Assembly (NCBI GenBank): GCA_036250195.1
Contig: JAVHZZ010000002.1
Span: 275,678,460-275,742,459, forward strand
Reading direction: 5' to 3'
Source of the DNA: Mixophyes australis
Lineage: Eukaryota; Chordata; Amphibia; Anura; Limnodynastidae
Length of the DNA: 64,000 nt
Each line of letters begins with the position of its first letter. The stretch's first letter is position 1. The position numbers were made by a program, and so were the translations under genes. Under the pieces are notes generated by a model. That model had not been told where the DNA came from. It saw only the letters and a list, made by a program, of their open reading frames with translations, and searched no databases. Shown one piece after another: positions 44,924-55,979 of the stretch.

Positions 44924-47260
44924 AGGTCCTTAATGACTGCAATAGCCCAAAGAGACAGCATACGCCCAACATTTCTCAGTTTAAGTGCACTAAAAATATA
45001 ATTTCTAACCGTTTTCATCCATCACAGTGGAGTTTTTCAAAGGAACTTTTTTTATATTATATACATAGTACTATGTACATGGGAGCATGAACAGTTTAGA
45101 GCACAATTAAAGCAACAACTGAAAGAAATACCCTAAAGACCAGAGGTAGATGTGAAAATAATTAAACCTGTCTTCGAACGGCAGTTAGAGGGCTGTCCCA
45201 TATTAAGCAGTAATTTCCACTGCCTCTTTGATGGCAGCAGTTGCCGCCTAATATGGAGAATAAATGTTCTGCCTCTGTTTCCAGCTGCATGGAGAATGCA
45301 GGTTGCTAAAGAAAAACTCGAGGCACACATCTACTTATAGATAACCTCAGTACGTAAGTGACAGTCTTCTTTAGAAACAGATATAGAAGTTGAGATAAAT
45401 GGTGATGGACAGATATGCTTGCAAGCAGCTGGCTGTTTAAAGATTTCTACAATAACTAGTTCATATTTTATGTCTCCACCTTCCACTGTACTTCCTTATT
45501 CCACCTGTACCAAACCACCAGTAGCTGAAACAGACATGCTATTCCCCAATGACTAATATTGGTGGCTGACAATGCTGCTGTCTTACCGTAGCACACACAC
45601 TTCTCCCATGACCACCTACAATTGTTATTCCACTATTTATGGATCAAGTGATCCCAATACCTCTAAAATCATAAGCTTGTGTCATTGTAGGTAATTTGTT
45701 TGTCTCACGATCCCCTCAATATATAGTGCTGCGTAATATGTCAGATGCGCCTCATAAAAGTATTTCTGGTAGGATGACCATGAAAACGTACATTGAAGGT
45801 GATTTGTCAGTAGAATTCTACATTAAAATGGCCATGTTACCATGATGTGTAATATGTGTTACAGATGAAAATCTAGTGAGGGGTTCTACCTAGGTTTTTC
45901 TTGCTGCTAATGCCAAGGTGTGGTCACTTTGATAAAAATCTGCTAAGGCTGCCAAAGCAAAGGAGGCTGACATAGGAAAGCATCATTTGCTATCTCTAAA
46001 ATGCACACTTACATCCATGCTTGAGGAAATTGGAAAAGCACTTGTACTATTGGGTCACTTCAAGTTTGTCTGCCATAATTCCTGGTTTCATGCTTCACAA
46101 CAGAACAGCAGCTACAATTAGATGGGAAGGGATATTGAGATGGTATTACATCACTATATTTAATGTTAGACCCTAACAAATGTATGCCAAATGTATATCA
46201 ATGGTAATTCCTGAACGTCATGAGAGTCAACAGACTGTGTTTATTGCCTATGAACTTTGCTTGGGGAAAATCAAAATGCATTGAAGTTGAAATCATACTG
46301 GGTCAAGATTTCCAGCAATTCCAGGAAAAAGTGGCTGTCTAATGCAGACCCACTATCATATGCATTGCATGTAGAGACTTCTCTCAAAAATTATAGTTAA
46401 CTATTTTTTTGATAAAAAAAATATTTGTGCTCAAATATTAAGCCTTACTGAATGGAAAAATATCTTTCTCAAGATTACAATGAAACAGATGTACACTACA
46501 AAAACCAAATTGATGAAGAAACTGTCAAAGTTATTTTATATCAGAAAGTACAGGCTTATCTATTACTTTAGATGTTGTTACCATTCTAATGGCCTCACAA
46601 TTTTTTACAGGTTAATTATGACATTATTTTGGATACAGTAAAGAGCAAAATGTCTGTTGACAACATCAAATTTTATAGGGCCTGAAAGTTGCAATTAATT
46701 GGCTTGGTAGGTGAAAGACTTGAAATGGTCCTCTGAGTGACTGTCCCAACCAACACACACACACAACAGAGCTCCCTTTCCAACTATTGTGGTAGCCAAA
46801 ATTAACCAAACCCAATTTCCATGTCATTATAAAGCATATGTTTTGGAGTTGGCATTTTGCACATTTTCTTTTCTTACATCATGGAAACAAATTAGATTTA
46901 TTCAAGATGTTTTACTACTGATCAACAAAAAAATATTATGTAAAGACAAATTAAAAAAAGATAATGCACATAAAAATTACTATATTTTGTTTACTTGGTA
47001 GAAGGTGAACTTTTAGCTATGATAAAAGCTTAGATTTTATTAGAATAAATATGTACCATTTTTGCAGGTGGTTGTCCATTGGTGAACAGCAGATTTCAAA
47101 TAATCTACAGATTCTCAATAGAGTTAATGTCTGGGCTTTGACTGCTCCACTATAATGGGGATTTAGCATTGGGTCATTTAAGTCGCCTAGCAGTTGATTT
47201 AACTGTTACCTAAATGCCCTTATGAAGAGTTATCTTACCTAATAAATAAAGACACTTGAC
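44924..47260. other. no supported feature
   Basis: About 2.3 kb. 47050-47160 vaguely resembles the flank of a Tc1-like element ('GTCTGGGCTTTGACTG'). Open frames at 45133-45340 are on both strands of the same DNA with no domain. Confidence 0.4.
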
Positions 47261-47445
47261 CAGTGTTTCTTAACTCCAGTCATCATGCAACCGGAACAGC
47301 TCATGTTTTGAGGATTATTGTTTGTGGAAAAATGTGGGATAATTACTGACCCAGCCAAGTACACTAACTCACCTGTGCATGATTAATGAAATCCTGAAAA
47401 CATGAGCTGTTTGGGAAGCAAGAGGACTGTAGTTAAGAGGCACTG
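47261..47445. mobile_element. hAT MITE with near-perfect 8-bp TSD
   Basis: The ends are CAGTGTTTCTTAACT and CAGTGCCTCTTAACT (complement of the right). CACTTGAC (47253-47260) and CAGTTGAC (47446-47453) flank it, one mismatch in eight. The interior 'GTGGGATAATTACTGACCCA' is shared with the MITE at 63136-63272. Confidence 0.88.
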
Positions 47446-47466
47446 CAGTTGACACTTGTATGGTCT

Positions 47467-48357
47467 TCACCAAAGGTCAAAACATTTTATTGAAATTAAA
47501 TTAATTAAAATTGTGACAAATAAAAAGCATGACCAATCAACTACTAGCCATTCCAACATCAAAATTTTATCAACGAAAAACATACTCTGACCTTTGTAAG
47601 TAAGCGCACTTATATTTAAATCCCGGGTTAAGCCACTACTGACCCTTCGTCCCCAATAAAAACCTACAATGCCCAGGTGCACTGTAGAACAGGCCTTATC
47701 TATGTAAAATGTACTATTAGCACCTCTCCACTTCATCCTATGGATAATATCCAACCAGAAAAAGCAAATACAGGGCCAGCAAGTCAGGATCATATCAAGA
47801 TCTGATGCAATTCTTGCTATAGACATTAATCCCCTCAGTTTTCCGCGATTATTCCCACCCAACTGAATAACTAGTACTTCGGTATGCTCCACCATGGCTT
47901 TATTTAGGGACAGGGTTCTTAACAATGAAGACCAACGAACGTGAGCCAAAGAACTCTTACTAGACCAGTATACAAAGAAATGCCCCACAATAAACACATT
48001 CATGGAGTCCCATCGACAACGTGACACTTGAAGGATGATACATTTAAGTAAAGTAGCCCATAATCCATACCCACTTGTCATCCTGACAACCGCCCATAAC
48101 ATAGAGTTATCACAGATTGAAAATAACAGCATAATGTAAAGAACATAAACCTGAAGCACCACTAAACACAGCAGGCCAAGCGGTTGGAAAGTAAATAGGT
48201 GACCCATATGGAGGTAAAACCTTAAAGAACTTCGAAGGAGCCACGAGTCAATCACATCCTTTATTGTGAAGAAAAATAAGACAAATCCCTCCATGCCGCC
48301 ACAACGGTGACGAGCAACAAACATCATGAGAGACAACAAGATGCATAGCTCACTCAT
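47467..48357 (-). pseudogene. Ngaro/DIRS-type SGNH-hydrolase ORF, 296 codons, active site lost
   Basis: This is the longest open frame in the window. The N-terminal about 125 residues are hydrophobic but without clear domain. From about residue 125: NVFIVGHFFVYWSSKSS, then EVLVIQLGGNNRGKLRGLMS, then WSDIIP-like FFWLDIIHRMKWRGA, then a C-terminal region. These correspond to blocks I, III and V of the SGNH (GDSL-like) hydrolase ORF that Ngaro elements carry. The block I nucleophile Ser (GHS) reads Phe here, and the C-terminal D-x-x-H cannot be found, so no hydrolase activity is expected. GN of block III is kept. It lies just downstream of the tyrosine-recombinase relic, overlapping its end by 8 bp. 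The biological role of the hydrolase in intact elements is unclear. Confidence 0.8.
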
Positions 48358-48600
48358 TCTCCATATTTATTTCTCTAATAGGTGAACTTTCACCTATCCA
48401 GCTCTGTAATTGTTTTGGCATAACAAACCAACCCCAGCAGCTGCCAGTGCAATACCCATTCTGAAAGAATGAATAACCTAGACTAGTTAAGACCCAAGTT
48501 CCATCTAAGCCTTTTAAAGACTGTTTCCCAAACTGATTGTGAATAAAAAAAAAACGAAACCATGAAAAAAATGTAACCATCCCCACACCTATCCATTTGT
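48350..48600 (-). pseudogene. tyrosine recombinase C-terminus (Ngaro/DIRS)
   Basis: The 78-codon frame reads LGYSFFQNGYCTGSCWGW, then MPKQLQSWIGESSPI. In intact relatives this is the HSFRIGAATAAA...IQ..GRW block, containing the catalytic His and Arg of the recombinase. Here the His is Tyr and the Arg is gone, and a frameshift occurs between the halves. It would have integrated circular element DNA without making target duplications. Together with the SGNH ORF this is the 3' half of a Ngaro-like element; RT and the split repeats are not visible. Confidence 0.65.
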
Positions 48601-49835
48601 CATGAAGACCATTATTTAAACATCAATGCCAAATCATTTTGAGCCCAAAATATTAGATGAACTTCTTTGTTCTATCTCCTAGTCAGATTCAACCATCAGC
48701 CTACCAAGTCGATCCAGGTATACTCACCCTGCAGACCCCTAAGAAAACCATAACAAAACCATTCAATCACAAACAAAGTACATGTACCAAGTACATGCAT
48801 GCTACATCGCTGCCCCCGCTATCAGATTGAGACAAATATTTATATCCAAAATCCCCTCTGTACCTCTGCAGCTAAGTTAACTCCTGCCCAACCTTCTGCA
48901 AAACCTTTTAGCAATATGCCAATATGCACTTCATGGGAATCAATATAGACTTTATTTTCATGTCATGGCATTGCTTTCATTATATTTCACAATGCCGACA
49001 ACTAAAGTTATACCATGAAGTGCAGTGGAATGCAGTTATATATGAAAACGGTGATGATTTTCCTAAAATTTTCAGTTGGGGACAAACAATTGCCTAACAC
49101 TAAGAAACTGTGAATCGCATCTGAAGTAATGACGGTAATGCTTAAAATCCAAAAGATATAAATAAGTCATAGGTAATATCTGAAAGTTGTCTAATTGAAA
49201 AATCCCAGAAGGAACTCATCAGAAGACTTCCACTCAAGCGTTAATTATCCCAAACAATCAGGATCAATACGCAAACCATCCATAAGAAATGTGTGTATAC
49301 CGTCTGGGATGAAGGCACTACCACCCATTTGGTCCCAAAGAAAAACTTTCAGAAAAAAGTTTCAGATAAATACTTATTTACTAACCATTACCTTGTCAAA
49401 GGCTAATTTAAGCACACAGGGGGGAAACAACTCTTCCTGACTCCATTCATGGCCTTCAGGTTAATTCCCTGGATTAATTACCCCAGCTTTTTAATTAGCC
49501 CTTAAGTATTGATACCTTTCCTTGAAAGAAAGACATCCAACTAATTTTTAAATGTACACAGTGATTTTGCATTTTTTTACCTGCCTGGACAGTGAATTCT
49601 ACAGTCTAACTATCCTCATAGTGAAAATTCCTTTTCTTTTTTGATAGTGAAAATGTTATTCCTCCAGTTGCGGTGGATGCCCCCCCCATGTCACCTGTTC
49701 TAAGCTCATTGGACAAATCTTTGTATTGTCTTTGAATGTATTTGTAAATATTAGTTATTTAACCAAAGTCATCCTTTTCCAGTAAACAACAGCAGTTTGT
49801 CACTGTGACAATATGTCATATTCATTGCATTCTAA
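48601..49835. other. no feature seen
   Basis: About 1.2 kb upstream (minus sense) of the Ngaro fragment; RT would be expected here but no RT motif is readable. The plus frame at 49195-49440 has no domain. Confidence 0.4.
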
Positions 49836-50243
49836 CAAGTGATATATGCCATGAAAACATATCCAAGTGCATACGACACTTCATATACTGTTGTGGTGTG
49901 TATATATTGCGAATGCATCTCTTGCACTCCTTCTAACATCATTCATAAGAGGCACATGCTGTAAAAGATCATGTTAATACTCTTTTGGTAAAGTAGGTAT
50001 ATTTGCAATCAGCACCTCAGATGGGTTTTACCCTACTCTTTCCCTGTCGCGCTGTGTTCGGGGTTACTTCTTGCCAATTGCGTCCAATGGATGAAGGTCC
50101 CGTGAAGTTTGATTTCTGCTTGTGCTCTCCTTCAGCCTAGATGGCTTTTGGAGCGCAGATGAAACACAACAACTTCTGGCAGTTATGGATGCCTTTAGGG
50201 GCCAAAGCACTTGTTGTGTGCTCTGTAGTGTTGGACTGTTGCA

Positions 50244-50275
50244 GACGCGTTTCGTCCATACTGACTTTATGAAAG
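50244..50275 (-). ncRNA. decayed hammerhead-ribozyme-like motif in the PLE arm
   Basis: The minus strand reads AAAGTCAGTATGGACGAAAC followed by GCGTC. GTC and GAC can form stem II around a short loop, followed by the invariant GAAA and a GCG stem strand. The CUGAUGA core that should precede stem II reads TTCATAA (4 of 7), so catalysis is not expected. Hammerhead motifs are known from PLE terminal repeats in other animals; the match here is by position and core pattern. Confidence 0.5.
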
Positions 50276-50745
50276 ATATTGACCTGATCCCTGTAGCTCC
50301 CTTTATAACTTTAAAATTGAATAACTTTATTGACAAAATTAAAAACAAAGGTGGAAAATCTGAATCTTCTGTTTATTACAATACATTTACTTTCTCTTAG
50401 TGTGTAGGATCCATACATCGATAAAGTGCATAGAGATACGTTTGTCAAAAATAAAAAGTATTGCACATGGTATATAATGAGTTTTTCTCAAATAATAGAT
50501 ACTAATATCTTGTTATAAAAAGGGCCAAATGTCAAATTATGAATTTAGGGCTAATGATTTCAGAGTTTTCAATTTATAAATATGTATTCTGTTTCTGTCT
50601 TTGCCAATATAGAGATAAAATCACCTCCACTTCAAATTCTTGGGACATGTTTGATTCCCATAAAAGATAGACTTGTAGGAACTTTGTTATGCACATTCAA
50701 AAAATTATTCGAAACACTACGCATAGTGATTCCCTTTTTAATATT

Positions 50746-50958
50746 TTAGATACGTTTCATTATTCTAATTTTAAATTTTTTCTTCGTTTGGCCTACATAT
50801 TGAAGGCCACAGGGGCACTTCAGTAGGTATATCACCTCTTCAGTATTGCAGTTTATGTTTCCTTTAATTCTAAATACTTGTTTTGTTACTGAGGAAGTGT
50901 AGGTAGTTAAAGCTTTTGTTGATTTTCCTTGTGGATTTTTAAAACTCACACATTCCAT
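50746..50958 (-). pseudogene. PLE GIY-YIG endonuclease
   Basis: The 70-codon frame reads CNTEEVIYLLKCPCGLQYVG, then QTKKKFKIRI. This is the PLE GIY-YIG pattern: paired Cys, VIYLLKC strand, QYVG with catalytic Tyr, then the Arg of the following helix. An upstream FKNPQGKSTKALT... block with another Cys fits the CCHH zinc-finger-like part of the family. The frame ends at a stop before the conserved Glu-His region. Confidence 0.88.
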
Positions 50959-50999
50959 ACAGTGATAAAATCCTTTTGATGTGCCAATTTTTTACTTAT

Positions 51000-51800
51000 G
51001 TTGGGCACTTATTAGTAGGACACTTCTAGTTAGTGTATTCTTTAAAATGTCTGCTCTTCTAAATACTTTTTTTAGCTTTTTTAGAATAATTGATCTCAGG
51101 TCCTCATTTCTTTGTAGTATGCAACAATATTTCTAACGATGCTTTGAATAGTGCGATAATTACTGCTGAATTTGGTAGCAAAAACAGTTTCAAAATTTTC
51201 TTGTTTCTGCTTTTTGTTATATTTAGTCAAATGTGTTCTATCCATTTTTTTAATTTCTTCAAGCGCTTTTTGTACCTTAAATTCGTTATATTGTCTTTCT
51301 ACAAATGGTTTCATCAGATCTTTTCTTATTGAATGTACTCAGTTTGATTGGAGCAATTTCTTTTTATTCTCCTAAATTGACCTTTAGGTATATTGTTTAT
51401 TCAGTTTGGGTGGTGGCTGCTACTGGCAGGTAGGTAAATGTTGCAGTCAACTGGTTTCACAAATGTACATGTCTTGATGTTTCCTTCTTTTATATACACT
51501 TCTAAGTCTAAAAATTTGATTATTTCTTTACTTGCATTACTTGTGAACTCCAAGTTGATCTCATTCCTATTTATCCACCTTAGGAAACTGTCTAATGTTG
51601 ATTGTTCTCCATTCGAAATGAAAAATATGCAATCTGTAAATCTATGCCAACATATGAGTTGGTTCCTTTGACCAGATTATGTATTCATCCCCCTGTATAC
51701 ATGAAAAGGCTCACGTAACTAGGGGCGAATCGAGTTCCCACCACAGTTCCTTTCTCTTGGCGATAGAATGTCCCTTCATGCCAGGAATAGTTGTGGGTTA
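51000..51800 (-). pseudogene. PLE RT fragment and connector
   Basis: Near 51700-51795 one minus frame gives LTHNYSWHEGTFYRQEKGTV, then VGTRFAPSYVSLFM, the PLE RT motif before the YIDD box. The YIDD block itself is disrupted. 51096-51314 reads FVERQYNEFKVQKALEEIKK and FATKFSSNYRTIQSIVRNIV, the connector between RT thumb and GIY-YIG. The N-terminal part and first RT motifs are missing, presumably deleted at the join with the right arm. Confidence 0.82.
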
Positions 51801-52520
51801 GTATATACTCAATACTATCCATAATAAATTGAATCTGTTGGTTTCTGAGATCTGATATTTACTCCTTTTTTTTCTACTTCCATTGGATCTGATTTGCTTT
51901 TTTGTTATCAGTCTATATTTTATGGGAATCAAACATGTCCCAAGAAACTGGAAGGGAGTTGATTTTATCTCTACATTGGCAAAGACAGAAAGCAGAATAT
52001 ATATATATGAATTAAAAACTCTGAAATCATTAACCCTAAATATAGAATTTGACATTTGGCCCTTTTTATAACAAGATATTAGTACCTATTGCGTGAGAAA
52101 AACTCAGATACTAGAACAAAATATTTAACCATGAGGTTTTTATCATAGGTATCAGATTCCATATTTGTATCCAATTTTTTATATATTCAATTTATATACC
52201 ATGTGCAATACTTTTTATTTTTGACAAACTTATCTCTATGCACTTTATCGATGTATGGATCTTATACAAAAAGAGAAGATAAATGTATTGTAATAAGCAA
52301 AGAAGACCCGGAACACTGCCTGGAACAGCGCAACAGGGAAAGACCTATCTGAGGGTGACGACCACTAAAAGAGTATAAACATGATTTTTTACAGCATGTG
52401 CCTATTACAAATGTTAGAAGGAGTGCAAGAGATACATTTGCAATATATACACACCCCAACAGTATATGGAGTGTCCTATGTGCTTGTATATGTTTTCAAT
52501 CTATACTTTGCAATATAAAT

Positions 52521-53040
52521 ATTTGTAATAAGCAGCAGGGAACACAAATAAAAGAAGCACAGATACCACACTATATAGATACATGCCATGGTGAAATTAC
52601 ATTTGCTTTTTGTACACCTGTGCCTTATTCAGGGTCGGACTGACCCACCAGGGTACTAAGGAAATCCCCTGTGGGCCCATTGCCCAACAAACCTGCCCCC
52701 TAGCCTAGTCCGTGCACTGCTCCCTAAGACTGATTATGACCACATCAGCATCATGCCATTAATGAGTCACAATGCTGACAGCAAATAGGAGACAAAAACA
52801 GCCGGGAGGAGCCACCAAAGAAACTGAGAGACATCCCATGATAAGTTAACTAAGTCAGGGCTTGGACATAACTGGGGGGAGGCAAAATTTATAGATCCCA
52901 GGAAATGGGAACCAGGCAGGTGCACACTTAAGTTGGGTGAATGGGGGATTGAGGGTATGATTTAAAAAACAGCAATGCACTACATTGTGCATCGGGCATT
53001 GTAATATTGAGAGGCTTTGTATGTGTTGCGTGTATTTGTG
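52521..53040. other. no gene; one-ended hAT-like terminus
   Basis: CAGGGTCGGACTGACCCACC near 52630 resembles a common frog hAT terminus, with no partner end seen. The rest is unremarkable. Confidence 0.4.
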
Positions 53041-53047
53041 TATAGCT

Positions 53048-53200
53048 GCAGCTGGGGCAATGAGATATCCTGCAGAGTGCAGCTGGGGCAATGAGATGTC
53101 CAGCAGAGTGCAGCTGGGGCATTGAGATGTCCTGCAGAGTCAGCTAGGGCAGTGAGATGTCCTGCAAATTGCAGATGGGGCAGTGAGATGTCCTGCAGTC
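53048..53200. repeat. minisatellite, unit about 37-39 bp, four copies
   Basis: Units of the form GCAGCTGGGGCAATGAGATG-TCCTGCAGAGT repeat four times, the last two somewhat diverged. Overlapping antisense frames (52855-53225) reflect this repeat. Confidence 0.9.
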
Positions 53201-53278
53201 TATAAGAAGAGACTGTGCTGCACAACAGATGAGGAAACTATATGTGTGATGTGCTGCAGAGACATACTATGTGATATG

Positions 53279-53563
53279 TTGGGCAGCACGGTGGCTAAGT
53301 GCTGCCCTAGCACTTCTGAATTACAGCACTGGGGTCATGAGTTCAATTCCCGAACATGGCCTTATCTGTGCAGAGTTTGTATGTTTTCCCCATGTTTGCG
53401 TGGGTTTCCTCCGGGTGCTCCGGTTTTCTTCCCACACTCCAAAAAAACATACTGGTAGGTTAATTGGCTGCTAACAAACTGGGGCAGGGACTGATGTCAG
53501 TGAGTTCTCTGTACAGTGCTGCGGAATTAGTGGCGCTATAGAAATAAATGGTGATGATGATGT
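53279..53563 (+). mobile_element. tRNA-derived SINE
   Basis: The head GGGCAGCACGGTGGCTAAGTG has an A-box-like core and ATGAGTTCAATTCCCGAAC a B-box. The body is 'TGGGTTTCCTCCGGGTGCTCC...CCAAAAAAACATACTGGTAGG' and the tail GCGCTATAGAAATAAATGGTGATGATGATG. Same family as 54868-55212 and 58698-58991. Confidence 0.9.
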
Positions 53564-53818
53564 TGAAAGGGTATGTGGGGTTGTTTTGTACTAGAATGTT
53601 TTACTACTACTGTAGCTTGGGATTACATTGGTATTATACAGTGGGGTGCTGGTGCACACTGGGGGTGGGTTCCCATTGCCGCTTTGCTTTGTTTGGAAAT
53701 CAAGCATTTAGAACCCCCCTCTTAAAATCCAATGTTTGTACCTTGGGAGGGGTACTCAGGTACTGCAAGCTAGTTTAACATGGAGGCAAAGGGAGCTGAC
53801 ATAATGTTGGTGACTGAT

Positions 53819-53822
53819 AATC

Positions 53823-53859
<37 letters not shown>

Positions 53860-53860
53860 T
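53819..53860. repeat. AAT microsatellite
   Basis: About 13 AAT units. Confidence 0.95.
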
Positions 53861-54867
53861 ATGCTATTAACTGGTTTGAAATTTAAATTACAATGGGAAA
53901 GGCATTTAGGGATGTTCCGTAAAACCAAGTCTCTATAATGGACTGCCTCACCTATCTCTTATGTCTGTAAAGGTTTAAGGGATTTATTAAATTGATAGGA
54001 TTAAGGTACCGAAGGATTTGTGCCCACAGGATCCAAAAAAGTAACTCCTGTACTACATCAGTATTATATATTACAATTCTGGAATGATGCCTTGATTTAC
54101 GATAAATGTAGTTAATAAAAGGATAAATGTACAGTAGATAATGCATGGTTCATTCAATAATGTTGTGTTCAACGTTACCATTTTTTGTTAAAGACCTTCT
54201 TAAGTTTGGTGCTATTCTTAAACAAATTTCCTATTTATTATGTTGAATTGGCCAAGCCCACTCTGGTTCTCCAAACTATTTTGGTGTAAAATTGGTGTAA
54301 TGCATTTTTGAGAAGGGTGGGGCTGTCATCAGTGGAGAGAATCGGGAGGTGGAGGCTTAGTGGAGAGAAACTATGGGTGTGGGGGAGGTGATAGATTGGG
54401 TGTGGAGGACAATGTAAGTGTGGGGGAAGAAGGGCTCTTTATGTAATGTGGCTAGGGTTAAGTGGACTATATATTTAATGGTGAGGTTAAAGACTAGTTA
54501 TTTAACAAAATGTGGGTGATATTAATTTATTGGTAGGGCTGGGGTGGGGTGAGGATGGGGCAAGTTTATTCGCACACCTAACAGTAGTGCATGGGGTGTT
54601 GCCAGTGTATTTCAAGTGGGTGGGAAGGTGTTGGAGAGCAGCCTCACATAGGCTTAACTGATAGTCACTCCCTTCACATACTGTTACAGGAAAAAAGATT
54701 CACTCGGGGGCAGTTATTCTTTCTTTCTAAATTCTTTAGTGGTTAGCCATGCATCTCTGGTAGCTGGCATGAGCCTTAAATTGCTTGCTACCATATTACT
54801 TTTTCAGGGACCCTACCAGTGCATTCCCCTGGTAAGTCCATCATGCCCCAGTCCACCACTGGTCTTA
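53861..54867. other. no feature seen
   Basis: About 1 kb with a G-rich stretch at 54300-54620 (several GTGGGGG runs) but no gene or repeat end. Confidence 0.4.
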
Positions 54868-55212
54868 TCCATCATCACCAGCTATTTATATAGCGCTACT
54901 AATTCTGCAGTGCTGTACAGAGAACTCACTCACATCAGTCCCTGCCCCCATTGGAGCTTACAGGCTAAATTCCCTAACATATACACACACACAGACAGAG
55001 AGAGAGAGACTAGGGACAATTTGATAGCAGCAAATTAACCTACAAGTATGTTTTTGGAATGTGAGAGGAAACCGGAGCTCCCGGAGGAAACCCACGAAAA
55101 CACGAGGAGAACATACAAACTCCACAGAGATAAGGCCACGGTTGGGAATCGAACTCATGATCCCAGTCCTGTGAGGCAGAGGTGCTAACCACTAAGCCAC
55201 CATGCTGCCGTA
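54868..55212 (-). mobile_element. tRNA-derived SINE
   Basis: On the minus strand: GGCAGCATGGTGGCTTAGTG head, ATGAGTTCGATTCCCAAC B-box, TCCGGGAGCTCC body, GT/CT microsatellite-like expansion (54983-55010), and tail TAGCGCTATATAAATAGCTGG. The longest copy of the family in the window. Confidence 0.92.
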
Positions 55213-55679
55213 TTCAATCCCATCCAATACTGGATGCTCCTATATAGCCTATTTGTACTAGTACACCTAAATTATTTACCGTCTTTGATCTCCACAGTTG
55301 TAACCTATTTAATGTAAAATTAAGCACAATTATTGCCATATTTCATGTATCAAGGGAATGCTTAGAAACAATTGGTGACTCTCAATGCCACTTCACAGAC
55401 AACCTAAATTGCCATTTATCAAAGAAATTTAGTCCATCAATATAATGGCTACTATAATTAGACAATGTAAACCTACTATAAATTATAAGTTTATTTATTA
55501 TAAACCAGCAACAAATTTTTTGTTAATATAGAAAAAGGACAGATGAGAGAAATTTTACACAATTCACAGAATTCCAGTATCACCAACTATATAATAGGAG
55601 TATGCAATTACATATAATAGAAAATCCTTGTGAATATTCACTGTTTACACATTGTATTATTTATAATTATTTATAAATA

Positions 55680-55975
55680 TCTATCTATTTAGAGAACTCA
55701 GTCCCTGCCCCCATTGGAGCTTACAGTATAAATTTCCTAGCACACACACACAGAGAGACATAAAGTCAGACTAGGGTCAATTTGATAGCAGTCAATTAAC
55801 CTACTAGTACAGGGTTTCCCAAACACAGTCCTCAGGGCTCCCTAACAGTGCAGATTTTCTGGATCACATGTGACATAATTAGGACCACCTGTGCATCTGT
55901 TACAATGTGTCAGTCAGTAAAGCCCTGAGGACTGGGTTTGGGAAACCCTGTACTAGTATGTTTTTGGGGTGGCAC
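55680..55975 (-). mobile_element. truncated SINE copy, split by a hAT MITE
   Basis: 'GAGAACTCAGTCCCTGCCCC' to 'GCAGTCAATTAACCTACTAG' and 'TAGTATGTTTTTGGGGTGGC' correspond to the middle and 3' part of the SINE at 54868-55212. The tRNA head is missing. The MITE at 55810-55950 sits inside it. Confidence 0.85.
55810..55950. mobile_element. hAT MITE, perfect 8-bp TSD
   Basis: The ends CAGGGTTTCCCAAAC and its exact complement GTTTGGGAAACCCTG are flanked by TACTAGTA at 55802-55809 and 55951-55958. 141 bp, no coding. Confidence 0.95.
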
Positions 55976-55979
55976 TTTC

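Larger units (their letters stand above)
49840..52520 (-). mobile_element. Penelope-like element (copy 2) between inverted arms
   Basis: The left arm (about 49840-50700) and right arm (about 51890-52520) are inverted copies. Shared blocks include GTGTATATATTGC/GCAATATATACAC, TCTCTTGCACTCCTTCTAAC, TTTATCGATGTATGGATC, 'AAGTATTGCACATGGTATATA' and GACATGTTTGATTCCCATAA. Between them on the minus strand are an RT fragment and a GIY-YIG domain. PLEs often carry terminal repeats (pLTRs) in direct or inverted order, which explains the layout. The left arm contains about 270 bp (50060-50330) absent from the right, with a hammerhead-like motif. Confidence 0.85.

Noticed and set aside
47050..47160. Tc1-like element flank
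   Set aside because: Only a vague phrase-level resemblance (GTCTGGGCTTTGACTG); no terminal repeat or transposase.
47467..48357. A cellular gene, because the frame is 296 codons long
   Set aside because: It carries the SGNH pattern of Ngaro elements and lies next to a tyrosine-recombinase relic; no splice or promoter context suggests a host gene.
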